DNA of 64,000 nt from Paratinospora sagittata (GCA_035771175.1 CM069606.1:30337816-30401815); one strand, 5' to 3'. Counted from the stretch's first letter, positions 46,905-59,250 are shown. The notes: generated by a model not told the origin, from the letters alone. Numbers and translations: made by a program.

Positions 46905-49900
46905 TGTGACGCCCCGAAAATTATTTCATCTAGCCCATTGCCCAATTATATTTTGCCTAAACTCTATGTGTTGCCTTGATATGTTTGGTGTTTGTTTGAT
47001 GGTTGTTTAATGTTTGTATATTTGATGCTTGATAATGTATATAAATATGTGCATTATAAATTGTATATGGGTCATGTTAAATTAAAGTATAATGCATATG
47101 TTATTATTTATGCATGGGCCCATTAAACCATGAATTGAAATGGGTTAGGATTGATTGAATAAAAGGATAAATGAGAATGAAAATTTGGTGTATTAAATGG
47201 ATTGGACATTTAAAATACATGGAAGCATGAGATTGGTTAAAGTACATGTGGTTGGTATGGGTAGTATGAGACCAACACATGTCAAGTTGGTGCATGAGAA
47301 TGGACAAGTGTCCCATGCTCCATTTCTTTTCTCCAACACATGTCAAGTTGGTGCATGAGACCAACACATGTCAAGTTGGTGCATGAGAATGGACAAGCGT
47401 CCCATGTCCCATTTCTCTTTTCCAATACATGTTAAGTTGGTGCATGAAAATGGACAAGTGTCCCATGCCCCATTTCTCTTCTCCAACACATGTCAAGTTG
47501 GTGCATGAGACCAACACATGTCAAGTTGGTACATGAGAATGGACAAGTGTCCCACGCCCAATTTCTCTTCTCCAATACATGTCAAGTTGGTGCATGAAAA
47601 TGGACAAGTGTCTCATGCCCCATTTTTCCTCTCCAACACATGTCAAGGTTGGTGCATGAGAGCAGACAAGTGTCCCATGCCCTACTTCTCTTCCCCAAAG
47701 AAGTCCTAGAGGGTGAGATGAGTGGAGAGAGGAAAAAAGAAGAGAAAGGAAAGAAGAAGAGAAAGAAAGAGGGAGTTGCTTTGAGGAAAGTCTCAGCAAC
47801 GTTTTCATCAAAGAGCTGGATCTTGGTCCTATATGGTCAGATTGAGATCAAAATTTGTAAGCAAGTTCGTATCTTATGGGTATTAATTCTGGTCAGTGAA
47901 GATCTTGATTGGAGTTTTCGTATAAGAGATATAACCTCTCAAACAAAGTTGGTCGGAAAGTCTGGATTTCTCGCACAGTTTAGATCAAACTTGTAGATCT
48001 CCTAAATCTACCGTTGGATGGATATGATATTAGGGAATGTGGTTTCAAAAGGATCTGTCTGCATTATGAACGGTGGAGATGTTTATGGGTTAAGTATGTT
48101 GTGTGATATAGTCATCTGAGTTCAAGTATTTGCAGCAGAAAAAGAGAAATTGTCTGATTAGAAACTTGTTCATCAAAGAAGCTTATCTTTTCGGTCCACC
48201 GTTGGATTGAGCTGATTTTTGGACAGAAGGATTGCCTCTTAACATACTTCAATCTTACGGTTTATTTTGTGATTAAATATTTCTGTTGGAGGCTTGATAC
48301 ATCTGAACAGAATATTAAATGAAAAATTTGTAGGGTTATTTGTATTAGACCTAAATTTAGAATTTGAACTTAGACCTTTCCAAATAGCTTGCATGTCAAC
48401 TATGTTGACCTAGTTGCCATTGTTGATGAACCCATGATGCAAAATCAGTGATATACATGGCTGAACATGGTGACCTAGTGTAAATAGGCAATATGGCCTA
48501 AGTATGGAAAATTTCATATTTTAGGGCTTTTGATGCTTTTGGCCTTGAATCATTGAATTGATGCAATTTATGTCTAATTAAGCATGATTAGGGTTGATTA
48601 TGCCACTGATTTGGTAGTTGTGACCATATCATGGGTTATGCCTACTTGTGATCAAATGGCCCAATATGGGCATGTTTATACCTAAGGAATTGAAAATCGG
48701 TATTTTTGATTAATTGAATGGTTTATGAATGAGAACTATGCATTAGAGGCCTAAGTCATGTGATTTGAGTTGGATGATGGGATTAGAAAAGATTTAGGCC
48801 TATTGTCTATATGTGGGCTAATTTAGGGTTGATGAGTAATGTTTATGTGATTGAGCATAGAAATTGATGTATGGTTGGATATTGATGAATGTTTCAGGAC
48901 CTTGATTGGGTTGATTAGGTTTGGTGTCCGTGTGTGGTTAGATACTCTCGCGAGGCTTGGTTGTGAGTAGACTTCATTTATAATTATATCTTTTATGTCA
49001 TCATATCACTTATATATATTGTATGTTGAAAGCATGAATGTGTCATAATGTTTTGAATGATGCATTGATTTGAGAAAACCTTATGACTTTGGTTGGGCCC
49101 ATCTATCTGGCTAATAGAGGGACTTAACCTTGTCATAGGAGGGTTTTAAAAAGGAAATATTTGGGGATGAGAACGGTACGGTGAAATAGACGTGCACTAG
49201 TAACCCAAATGAACATGATTGGGGATGAGAACGGTACGGTGAAATAGACGCGCACTAGTAACCCCAATGCATGTGGAATGTGGATCCAAATTGATAAGTT
49301 TTTACTTGCATCGAACTTATTATAAATGCTTGATATCTATATGTTATGAGCTTTTAATCATGCTACACATTGACATGCATACATGGTATTTATTGATGAG
49401 TATTGATAGCATATTTGTATTCTATTCACTGGGCACCGTTGGCTCACCCTCATTTTCCTCTTTCAGGTCCTTCTGTCCTGAATAAGGGCAAATGAGTAGT
49501 CATATCTTGAGGGCCTTGCCAGCGAGAGAATCCAATGCCTCGATGTGAGTTGAGAGGCATTTTGATTGAACTATGTTTTAAATTATGATGTATTATATTT
49601 TGGACTATGTAATTATAACACTTACCACATTGTAGTATGGGTGAGTTGGGACTTGTTAGATAGACCATGTGGGCATATGACGATTTTTTTTGTACCCATA
49701 GTTTTGGACCTTATGTGTATGTCAATCTTGAAGGACTGTAGGGATTATGGTTTTATTTATGGTTCATTTTTATGGAGTATCTCTTGTCTTGGATGATTAA
49801 TACGGTTGGTACTTTTGTTTAGTACCTGTTTATATTATGTCATTGTTTGGGATAAGGCTCGTATGGTCTCAACCACCTCACGAGGGTTGAGGACTAGTTT

Positions 49901-49984
49901 GAGATGCCTACGTCGGGTGTCCCGCCCCGGCATTCCGCATGCCATTCCTAGCGGGTTGGTGGTTCGGGGTGCGGGGTCGCCACA
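46905..49984 (+). repeat. Family-C LTR (3.08 kb)
   Basis: Starts tgtgacgccccgaaaa and ends gcggggtcgccaca; the solo copy 60864-63822 matches it in reverse. It holds tandem repeats near its 5' end, a purine-rich leader around 47710-47770, and cactgggcaccgttggctcacc at 49427-49448, its version of the conserved LTR region. Its 118-codon frame at 47640-47996 crosses the repeats and is not a gene. Confidence 0.9.
47273..47693 (+). repeat. Tandem repeats in family-C LTR
   Basis: Units of about 61 bp (ccaacacatgtcaagttgg, then gcatgagaatggacaagtgt, then cccatgccccatttctctt) with two inserted short 28-bp units of only the first part. Each unit carries a ccaac...gttgg inverted pair. Confidence 0.85.
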
Positions 49985-51786
49985 AATATGCTTCAAGGAA
50001 ACTAAAGATTAATGAGAGTAATTACCCAACGCATGACTTGGAACTTGCAGTTGTTGTATTCGCACTGAAGTTATGGCGTCATTACCTATACGGTAAATGG
50101 TTTGAGGTCTTCTCGGATCACAAAAGCCTCAAGTACATCTACACTCAGAGAGACCTAAACCTCCGCCAAAGACGATGGTTGGAATTCTTGAAAGATTATG
50201 ACTTTCAATTCCAATACCATCCCAGTAAGGCCAATGTTGTTGCAGAAGCCCTGAGTAGAAAAAAATCTTCTGTTGCTTATAATCTTAACTTCAAGATGGG
50301 AAAGTTTGCTACAGAGATGGAGAACTTTAACCTACAACTGATTGAGGAGGGAGCAAGATCATGACTCTCTCAATTATCAACCAACTCTGAGCTTATTAGA
50401 AAGATTTCAACAGCTCAAGCCAACGACCCTCTGTTAATAGAGAAATGAGAACTTCTACTCAGCTGACAGGAATTTCCTCACTAGTCGGTCTCTGAAGACG
50501 GGGCCATTTTTTACAAAAAAACATCTCTGTCTACTGAACGATCTTGAGGTTTGGAAGGAAGTGTTCATTGAGATGCACTGTTTGAGGTTCGCTATGCATC
50601 CTGGGGGAAATAAGATGTACAAGGATGTCAAGCAACAATTCTGGTTTTTTAGAATGAAGGAGGCTATTGCAGACTTCGTTGCTCGATGTCTCATTTTTCA
50701 GCAAGTTAAAGTAGAACATAGACTTCCCTCTGGACTTCTCCAGCCTTTACCAATTGGGAAATGGAAGTGGGTAAACATTGCAATTGATTTTGTTATGGCA
50801 TTGCCTCGAAAAAATAAAGGGCAAAATGCTATCTGGGTTATCATTGACAGACTTACAAAGTTTGCACACTTTTTACCGATAAGGTTCACAGATAACCTTG
50901 ATAAGCTTGTCGAATTGTATGAAAGAGAGTTCATATGCCTCCATAGCATACTACTCATGATCGTCTTTGATCGAGATTCTCAATTCACATCAAAGTTTTG
51001 ACAAAGCTTCCAGAGTAGAATGGGCTTTAGGATCACCATGAGTACAACCTTTCACCCTCAGACTGATGGGCAGTCAGAGCGTCTTGTCCAGATATTTTAG
51101 GATATGTTACGGTGCTGCATTTTGGACTTTCATGATGGATGGGAAAAACACTTACATTTGGTTGAGTTTGCATACAACAACGACTACCAAACAAGTATCG
51201 GCATGGCACCATATGAGGCTCTCTATGGTCGCCCTTGCAGAACTCTGGTACGGTGGTTAGATATGGCAGATCGACCGCAATTGGGGTCTGAATTAGTTCA
51301 AGAGACTTTTGAGAAGAACACACTAGTAAAGGAACGACTTTGTGTTGCACAAAGTCGTCAGAAGAGCTATGCTGACAAACGAATATAGCCTCTAGAAAAT
51401 AAGGGGGACTTGGTTATTCTAAAATTTCAGTCTACAAGAGGTGCCAAACACTTTGGGATCAAAGGAAAGCTCTCCCCACGGTATATCGGTCCATTTCAGA
51501 TCATTGAACGTATTAGCAAACTAGCCTATCGTCTATCCCTTCCATCGTCCATGTCTAAGGTTCAAGACATTTTTCACGTATCTGTGCTTCGAAAGTATCG
51601 TCCTAATCCTTCGTATATCATCCCTCTGGTCGAGGTTTGGGTTGAGGAAGGAAACAAGTATCAGGAAATAGCGATACAGATTCTGAATAGAAAAACTCAA
51701 GAACTAAGGCGACGTAGCATACTACTCGTGAAGGTGCTCTGGGATATCCGCGGAGTTGAGGAAGCAACATGAGAACTAGAAGAAAT
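49985..51786 (+). pseudogene. pol: B3 RNase H and integrase with chromodomain-like tail
   Basis: Begins inside RNase H ([20 protein letters not shown]), then [18 protein letters not shown] and [17 protein letters not shown] shift lies between 50370 and 50560. Integrase: MHPGGNKMYKDVKQQFWFF, RCLIFQQVKVEHRL (one Cys of the zinc site is Phe), IDFVMALPRKNKGQN, VFDRDSQFTSKF, FHPQTDGQSERLV, YNNDYQTSIGMAPYEALYG. The C-terminus is intact: KHFGIKGKLSPRYIGPF, VQDIFHVSVLRKY, IQILNRKTQELRRRSI, VEEAT with Trp to stop at 51770. This is the best copy for showing that family B is a chromovirus. Confidence 0.92.
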
Positions 51787-51924
51787 AATTAATTGAAACA
51801 TCCTGAATTGTTTTCTACTCAATAATTGATAATTTGATACATTGTACTTTTTCACTTATCAATAAAATGATGAAACTTTGTTTACAATATCTTAATTCAT
51901 TGTTTCACTTAAATAACTATGCAG
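51787..51924 (+). other. B3 spacer with possible splice acceptor
   Basis: AT-rich 138 bp ending ttaaataactatgcag (AG at 51923-51924) immediately before the ORF3 ATG. It looks like an intron end; no donor is assigned. Confidence 0.5.
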
Positions 51925-52429
51925 ATGTCTGAAAATAGTACCGATGGAGGTAGTGATGAATGACCTCTTTGGCAACCTGTGGAGACTCCTTCAGGATCTG
52001 AGTCAAGCCAACTACTTTGCATCACCAACTCCATCGCCCCACAAAAAACGATCCTCATCGCTAGAGCGTGCATTGTTTTTTCGTAATAGTTTTGCCCGAA
52101 ACAATCCTGTGCCCTCATCCTAAAAGGATCTTCTACCAAAATCACCAGGCGGCCGGATTCGAGCAACAACATGGAAAAGCATTCCGCCGCTCAACGTATC
52201 GCCCCTGAAACGATGCAACCTGCAGAGCCCTACACTACCCTCTATTAGGCAAAGGTCGGAACCTTCTGAGGACGAATCCGACTCTATTTGCTCTCCATTG
52301 TTTAATGATGTTGAGGTTTCCACCTGCAACAATGCTATTCAGGGACCTTACAGGCACCACCCTTAACTAGCAAGTGATGACGACGACGGTGAATCTCATG
52401 CTGACAGCAATCATCACTACACGGACTGA
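51925..52429 (+). pseudogene. B3 ORF3: short Ser/Asp/Glu-rich ORF after pol
   Basis: Starts MSENSTDGGSDE at 51925; a frame change near 52000 leads into YFASPTPSPHKKRSSSLERA, NSFARNNPVPSS, KSPGGRIRATTWKSIPPLN, SEPSEDESDSICSPLFND and an acidic end SDDDDGESHADSNHHYTD with TGA at 52427. About 168 codons; stops at about 51961, 52122 and 52364 break it. The same segments in B2 (23046-23340) keep the frame and residue types, which argues for past coding. No membrane segment or signal peptide, so it is not envelope-like. Function unknown. Confidence 0.62.
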
Positions 52430-52450
52430 ATTTTGAGGGCGAAATCCTTT

Positions 52451-52464
52451 TAAGGGGGGTAGAG
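52451..52464 (+). other. B3 polypurine tract
   Basis: taaggggggtagag, directly before the 3' LTR. Confidence 0.85.
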
Positions 52465-53821
52465 TGTAATACCCTAGGATTGCACACAAAAAAAAATTTG
52501 AACTTCTGGCAATGCACAAACTTCGGGCAGCCCGCCTGAAGTTTCGGGCAACCTTTTTTTCTGTAAAAGGAGGGCTTCCCTCCCCCTCATTTTCACACAA
52601 TCCAACTTTCTCCTCTTGTTGGAATTTTTTTTTCTCTCTCTCTCTCTCTTTTGAGACTCTCTCCACAAGACTCTCTTCGTGGTGCAACACGGTTCTGCGC
52701 CAATTCTTGAAGGAGTTATTATCTGAAGGTAGGGAACGAAACATAAGTTTGCGTGTCTTATGAATTTTATTAAAGTTTACATTCATTTATCATTATGTCT
52801 ACTATTCATTTACACAACATTATTGCCTATAATGTTCATACCTGTCATACTTATGCCTGTATATTTGGAGTTCGCGTATTACATTATTGCGATGTCAGAT
52901 TAGTGGTCAATCTAACTCAACTAGACTCAGTCTTGTCCTCAGTAACTTTAAATAGTGAACGGGAGGCAGCATGCTGCTCTAGACAATTAGTATTTAAGTA
53001 GATCTCATGTCTCACCTCTCAAGCTGGAGACTAGTTTGGTTGGTCTTATTTGAAAGCTATCAGCTTGTACAAGTAATATTGAATGTCCTAATTGTGCACG
53101 TAGTGATACCGACCCTAATAAGGATCACCACACGTTGGCAAATCTTGTCTAATGTTAGTAAAGATCGGACCTGTTCATGCATTGGCATCATACATAAGCA
53201 CTACCTAGGGACGTATGTGGTTTGTGATCCATAGAATAGTTAGAAGCAATGCTCACTATTACTGATATTTCTCTGGAGAGAGACGTACAATGAGAACCCG
53301 GATTTACCTGGGATGGACATCTGTACGTGAATCCAGGGTGTCGTTCATGAGGAGGGACGTACAATGAGAACTCGGGTTTACCTGGGGATGGACATCTGTA
53401 CGTGAACTCAGGCGACATACAATCATAGAACCAATACGAGACGGTGTTATGCATAAATACATGTTGTATTGGTTATAATGCTCTGATGTGTATATATGAT
53501 ATTTGATTATGAAGTTTGCTTTATTAATTGTCATATTCACGAACTATTTTACCCACTGGGAGTGTAGCCTACCATGTTGTTATCCAATTTTTTTCAAGAG
53601 ATTAGGGTGGACTGGGTGGAAATTTTTGGGCCCACATTTTGCACCCCTTTGTTTATTCATTGGGGATTTTCAGAGGATGTTCCCTATACTATTTCATGTA
53701 CAAAAATATATTCAAATTTTTACTTAATTGTGTTCCTACGCACTCGATTATTGTTATAATACATTCGTGTCTCGTCCGTGAGTGTTCCGCCGATTTAGGC
53801 GCGTCCGGGCGGGGTGTGACA
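52465..53821 (+). repeat. B3 3' LTR (1.36 kb)
   Basis: Starts tgtaataccctagg, ends gggcggggtgtgaca, followed by target copy ataaa. It serves with the solo copy at 58012 as the reference for family B LTR ends. Confidence 0.93.
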
Positions 53822-55799
53822 ATAAATTTTTCAAACACAAAAGTATTATTTTAAAAGTTATGATGTTATTAAATTTGTAAATATTGACACATTCACACTC
53901 ATTTAAAACAAAGTCTCTCTATATACTATATTATAGTAGAAACAATAAGTATTATAGATTCATTTATAAAAAAATATATATGTATATAGTTTTGTAACTT
54001 AACTAAACTAAATCTTTTTTTTTTTCTAACGGCATGAGTTACATTAATTTACTTTTTCTATTCCACTCGGTCTAAATTGATATTCAAATTATAAAAAATT
54101 AGATCTTTCTTAATTATCTTTGTTCATTTTATTTTAGGTTCACTTCTATCTCTATTATTATTATTTAGCACTAATAGGTCACTCTTTCTAAATAGTCCCA
54201 ACCGGGTAAAGTAGGAGGATTGCATTAGGTAGCTAAAAACCAGTATAAAACTTCATCAGATCAACTATATACTTTTGTTACTTGTAGATGGTTAATTGTA
54301 TTATAAATTAATTGATATTATTAATTTATAAAAAAATATATGTATATACTTTGTGACTTATAAATAATTAGTTGTATTATAGAGGTCTAAAATCATGTCA
54401 AGAAAGCCCATTATTCATATTAATGTTGACATATTCTCGTACCCATCCAATATTATTTTTTGAGATAATTTAATAAATAATATTAAATTATAATTTAAAT
54501 ATTTTATCATATCATAAGACATTATTTATTATCTAATTTATTTAATTAATATATTATACTTGATAGAATGCTTTAATTGAAAAATCAATTACATTTATAA
54601 AAAAATTAAAAATTTTCAATTAAAAAATTAAATATTGTAAAGTATTTTACTTATATTATATATTTGTATAAGACAATTATGAAGAAGAAAGATAAAAAAA
54701 TGGCTTTTTTAAGATATGAAGATATAGTTAAAATTAGGGGTGGCAAAAAATCATATACGAATATGGACATTGCCTTATACTAATAAATATATGACATGTT
54801 CGTTCTCAGCCCAACTTGAGAAACATACAATAAGTATTGTTTGACCATACCTGTTTGTTTTAAAAACCGAGTTGCCTAATTTTGTCCGTACTTGTATGCT
54901 TTTTTAAAATACGGTGGTAAAGTATGTTTTTTCAAAAAATAAAAATAAAATTTCATGCTAATAGTAATGAAGAATGAAGAAGAAGAAGAAGATAACTACG
55001 AGAACATTTGATCTCGGATGCATGGGATACCTGATATGTCACTGTGGGATCAGGCAAACATGTTCAGGTTATGTAACAAAGATTTGAGTAAATTTTCTTT
55101 GTGGGCGGGTTCAATGTTTGCTCCTATTTTGGTTGATTGCCTAGGCTCTTCAGGTAGTTCACCTTCTTCTATCTCATTCACTGCCTCCCCCCGACTTTGT
55201 TCCTTGATTCTGGGATCTAAATCGGTCATTTTGGTAGAACAATCTGACTAGTTGTTCTCCCCATAGACAACGCCAAATGTTTTAACAAAAATCTCATTCT
55301 GGCGATGTTGGTGATGAAACCAGCTAACAACAAACTAATGAGTCTCCTTCTCCAAGCTATGTCATCTTCGATCGATCACCCTGCGTTTCACTTGAAAATG
55401 GTGGTGGCACCAAACGGTGTCACAAAAAACACTCCAATGCTATAATTAGTCTCTGCGAAAGAGAAATAGAAGTGTAGAGAATTGGAGCTTAGAGCATACC
55501 TTTTCCAAGTGAAATGATCGTCATTTTATAGTGGGGTGGATCCGTCACATTTATTATGGACATTAATTGCAATATGGCTTTTAAGAGTTTTCCTTATCGA
55601 GGGTGGATGAGAGATCTCATGCATTGAGATGCGTGTTGGTTTGATCGTATGAGGACCTGGTCGTGGCCATGGAACTCCCGATTGTAGCTGGGAGATGAGC
55701 ACCGACAAGAGCCGATGCGAGATCCTGACCATAATTGTAGCAGGCCTATAACATTTTCAATCCAGAAAAGGACAAAAAGGGACACAATTGATATCATGA
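53822..55799. other. AT-rich DNA without recognised gene
   Basis: No transposon protein or LTR found. taggggtggcaa at 54735-54746 resembles a hAT end; no partner end was found. A GC-richer patch (about 55015-55440) has a 77-codon frame and accccatagacaacgcc-like text; I recognise no protein in it. 55500-55750 is also moderately GC-rich and unassigned. Confidence 0.5.
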
Positions 55800-56010
55800 G
55801 AAAAGTTTACGGATAAAAGATAAAAAAGGACATAGTTGGTATTTTTTTAAAAAAAAATTCACGAGATATATCTCGAGAAAGGATATAATTGATATTTCTT
55901 AAAAAAAATCTTCTCGAGAACGTCCTCGAGAATGCTCTCGAGCAAAGGACGAGACAATAAATAAATAAAAAGTCTAAGGGCATTTTGGAAAAGTGCTAAA
56001 AATCTCATCC

Positions 56011-56018
56011 TATAAATA
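56011..56018 (+). promoter_or_regulatory. TATA box of element E LTR
   Basis: tataaata in tcatcctataaatagg, a textbook plant TATA context; transcription would start about 30 bp downstream. Confidence 0.6.
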
Positions 56019-56227
56019 GGAAGATCATTTTCAAATTTCATTCAAACATTTGAAAAATCTTCTCGTTTAAGATTTTCGATATTTTCGAGAAAAGCTCAAG
56101 GAATTATTGTTTTACTACGCATTTCAAGGTGGGGAGGAACCTATGGTTTGTGCATTCTAGCCTTTTCATTAAAAGTTTATATTTATATTATGGTTATACA
56201 CACAACTTTACTTTCACTAGTGAAATG

Positions 56228-56406
56228 TTATTTGGATTGGAAGTTGGCCCTTGCAGAATGTTAGACGCAACTTATTTGGGATTAGAAGCTGACCCTTGCT
56301 GAATTTCTAAATGCAACTTATTGGGATTGGAAGTTGGCATTTGCGGAATGCTAGACGCAACTTATTTGGGTTGGAAGCTGACCCTTGCAAGATTGCTAAA
56401 TGCAAC
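56228..56406 (+). repeat. Four alternating ~45-bp tandem repeats
   Basis: Units of 44, 46, 44 and 45 bp, each starting ttatt(t)gg and ending caac. Units 1 and 3 share aagttgg and agacgcaac; units 2 and 4 share aagctgaccc and taaatgcaac, so the true unit is an A-B pair of about 90 bp repeated twice. Confidence 0.85.
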
Positions 56407-56923
56407 TTATTATTTTGGATTTCATAAACATATACATATGTGTGCAATTGTTGTTGTTATATTGTGTATATTCTTGTTTTGAATATTTATTTTGATGATT
56501 TGCCTAAAGTGTGAAAACTCGATAGGGGACCCACTAGGCATAAAGCTCACCCTTAAATTTTTTTTCCAGGAAATTAGTGTCAAGATAGAAGAAAAAGAAG
56601 ATGGAGAATGGATGAAAGAAAGGTGGGGTGTAAGCAACAAAAAATGTATATTTGTGGATATACTCACATAAGCCACCTTATATGTATAAAAGTTGAAATG
56701 TATTCGACACTAGTGTGTTAGTTTTAGATAAAACATGTAAAACTTATAGCATGCGTAGGAAGATGACATTTGTGCATTATAGAAAATAAGTCATATAATA
56801 AAATAAAGTTTGTTTTGGAAGTACAATAGTTGCAATCTGAAAATTTCTCTTGTTGCTATTTATCATCAAATCCCTTATTAATGAGATTTTAAAATGAGAA
56901 AATTTTTGGGGTGTGACAACTTA

Positions 56924-56935
56924 TGATATCAGAGC
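56924..56935 (+). other. Element E primer binding site, degenerate
   Basis: tgatatcagagc, one transition from tggtatcagagc, six bases after the LTR end. Confidence 0.75.
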
Positions 56936-58011
56936 CGTAGAATTTGGGCTCATTATACAATTGAGTCAATAGAAAAAGCTAGAAAAGGTAAGGAAGAGAG
57001 TTAGAAAAAGTGTAAGAAAAGTGATAAAACAAATTTTGGTGTTTATAATTTTGATGGACTTTGGTGAAAAATGAAAAGAAGAATGTATCAATTTGAAAAG
57101 AAAATTGGATAAGGAAATTAGGAAAAAAGGTGTTGAGTTGTGTTAATGAAAATAGGCAAAAGGCGGAAAATTAAGTGAAGATGACAAAAGACAATTTGGT
57201 TAAAAAAAAGTGAAATATGAAAAACGGAGGAGAAGAAATTGAAGAAGAGAAAATAAAAAATAAAAAAACAAATAAATCCAGCTAGGATAAGCACTTAAAT
57301 GGGCAAATCCAACTAGGTGGCTTGATCGGCTGGGTGAGGACCAGCCACGTGCTGGGTATTATTACCCAGCACGTGGGGGAGTTCATAATGTTAAAAAAAA
57401 AAAAAATGTGGGCTGGTTTTAAGCCGCCACACTCCAACATAATAATATTAATATTATACATTTTTTTTCACTTACAGCTTTGATATAAGTTTAAAAATAA
57501 ATAAAATAAAAATAAAAATAGATAGACATATGCATAGTATAGACCTATGCATAAGCATATATACACATGCATATAAGCCTATGAAAAGAAGTATTATTAT
57601 TATGATTCTTGAATTGCTTTCAAGATATAATAATAGTAATATATACATTTTATAACTAATTATAAAGATTAGTATTATATCCCTTGAAATCTATTGGTAG
57701 AAAGTAAGATATCAAATTATGGGAATTGGAAAAAAAAAAAAAAAGTGAATTTTGAGGATAAGCTAGGAGCGATCAAATTCTCCTGGGAAATTGGTTAAGG
57801 TGGCACTCTCCAAATACCTTCAAAAATAAAGAAGGATTACGTCCAATACTTTTATTATCATTTGGAGGACATTGAAAAAGAAAATAATATGATGACATTA
57901 TATTTGGATCCATAGAGAATGGGTTAATTAATGAATGAGACAATAGGAAAAGCTTACACCAGTAGTAGCTTCTGTAATATAGACATATCCATAAATACTA
58001 TTTATTTAAAC
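56936..58011 (+). other. Element E leader, first part
   Basis: No protein recognised; purine-rich and AT-rich. A perfect hairpin with 14-bp arms and 4-bp loop lies at 57345-57376. Ends in taaac (58007-58011), target copy of the solo B LTR. Confidence 0.6.
57345..57376. repeat. Perfect hairpin with cacgtg in each arm
   Basis: Left arm ccacgtgctgggta, loop ttat, right arm tacccagcacgtgg. Each arm includes the G-box core cacgtg. Confidence 0.9.
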
Positions 58012-59250
58012 TGTAATACCCTAAAATTGCACAAAAAAAAAGGAGGGTTACCCCCTCCCCCCTCATTTTCACACCAATCCAACTCTCTCCTCTTGTTAAA
58101 AACTTTTTTTTCTCTTTCTCTCTCTCTCTTTTGAGACTCTCTTCGTAGTGCAATGCGGTTTTGCCCGAGGGAAGGCGCCAGTTCTCGAAGGAGTTATTAT
58201 CTGAAGGTGGGGAACGAAACATAGGTTTGCGTGTCTTATGACTTTGATTAAAGTTTACATTCATTTATCATTATGTCTACTATTCATTTATACTGCATTA
58301 TTACGTATAATGTTCATACATGTCATACTTATGCCTCTATATTTGAAGTTCATGTATTATACTGTTGCGATAGTAGATTAGTGGTCAATCTGGCTCAACC
58401 AGACTCAGTCTTGTCCTCAGTAACTTTAAATAGTGAACAGGAGGCAGCATGCTACTCTAGACAATTAGTATTTAAGTAGACCTCATGTCTCACCTCTCAA
58501 GCTGGAGACTGGTTTGGTTGGTCTTATTTGAAAGCTATCAGCTTGTACAAGTAATATTGAATGTCCTAATTGTGCACGTAGTGATACCGACCCTAATAAG
58601 GATCACCACACATTGCCAAATCCTGTCTAATGTTAGTAAAGACCGAACCTGTTCATGCATTGACATCATACATAAGCACTACCTAGGGACGTATGTGGTT
58701 TGTGATCCATAGAATAGTTAGAAGCAATGCTCACTATTACTAATATTTCTCTGGAGAGGGACGTACAATGAGAATCCGACTACTCCTGGGGACGGACATC
58801 TATATGTGAACTCAGACGACGTAAAATCATGGAACCAATACGAGACGGTGTCATGCATACATACATGTTGTATTGATTACGATGCTCTGATGTGTATTTA
58901 TGATATTTGATTATGACGTTTGCTTTATTAATTGTCATATTCACGAACTATTTTATCCATTGGGCATTAGTTCATCCCGTTGTTTTCCAATATTTGATTA
59001 TGACGTTTGTTTTATTAGGGTGGACTGGGTGCAGGTTTTTGGCCCCACATTTTGTAACCATTTATTTATTCATTGGGAATTTTGGGAGGATGTTCCCGTT
59101 TCTATTTCATGTACAAAAATATATTCTGAAATTAATGAAATCAGACTTGTACATTATTGTGTTCCTGTGCACTCGGTTATTGTTATAATACATTCGCGCC
59201 CCGTCCGTGAGTGTTCCGCCATTTTAGGGGCGTCCGGGCGGGGTGTGACA
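58012..59250 (+). mobile_element. Family-B solo LTR (1.24 kb)
   Basis: tgtaataccctaaa to gggcggggtgtgaca, with target copies taaac at 58007-58011 and 59251-59255. The GC-rich zone and TATA box near the start are deleted. No internal sequence. Confidence 0.93.

Larger units (their letters stand above)
45438..49984 (+). mobile_element. C1: 5'-truncated family-C Gypsy fragment with 3' LTR
   Basis: Integrase, polypurine tract and one LTR. It lacks 5' LTR, gag, protease and RT. It lies between B3 protease and B3 RNase H, replacing B3 RT; because the left end is cut, no target copy can be assigned. The LTR end gtcgccaca is followed directly by B3 RNase H. Confidence 0.8.
44513..53821 (+). mobile_element. 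B3: family-B Gypsy chromovirus, interrupted by C1
   Basis: Target copies ataaa at 44508-44512 and 53822-53826 define it. 5' LTR is reduced to about 55 bases, then directly gag/zinc knuckle, protease, a C1 block, RNase H, integrase, ORF3, polypurine tract and full 3' LTR. RT is absent. It is the only copy here with the complete pol-to-LTR 3' end. Confidence 0.88.
55800..56918 (+). repeat. Element E 5' LTR (left edge unresolved)
   Basis: The right end is firm: tttggggtgtgaca, followed by a degenerate tRNA-Met primer site. Inside are a TATA box (56011-56018), four ~45-bp tandem repeats (56228-56406) and cccactaggcataaagctcaccc (56529-56551), the LTR motif shared with the other Gypsy families. 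I could not fix the left end; 55800 is approximate. Confidence 0.65.

Noticed and set aside
47273..47693. CRISPR-like array
   Set aside because: The repeats are adjacent, of two lengths, without unique spacers, inside a plant LTR, and are found again in the solo LTR.
51925..52429. ORF3 as an envelope gene
   Set aside because: No signal peptide, membrane segment or Cys pattern; the sequence is acidic and Ser-rich.
55018..55251. Possible small host gene (77 codons)
   Set aside because: No domain, no codon-level support, no matching exon context; kept only as unassigned DNA.
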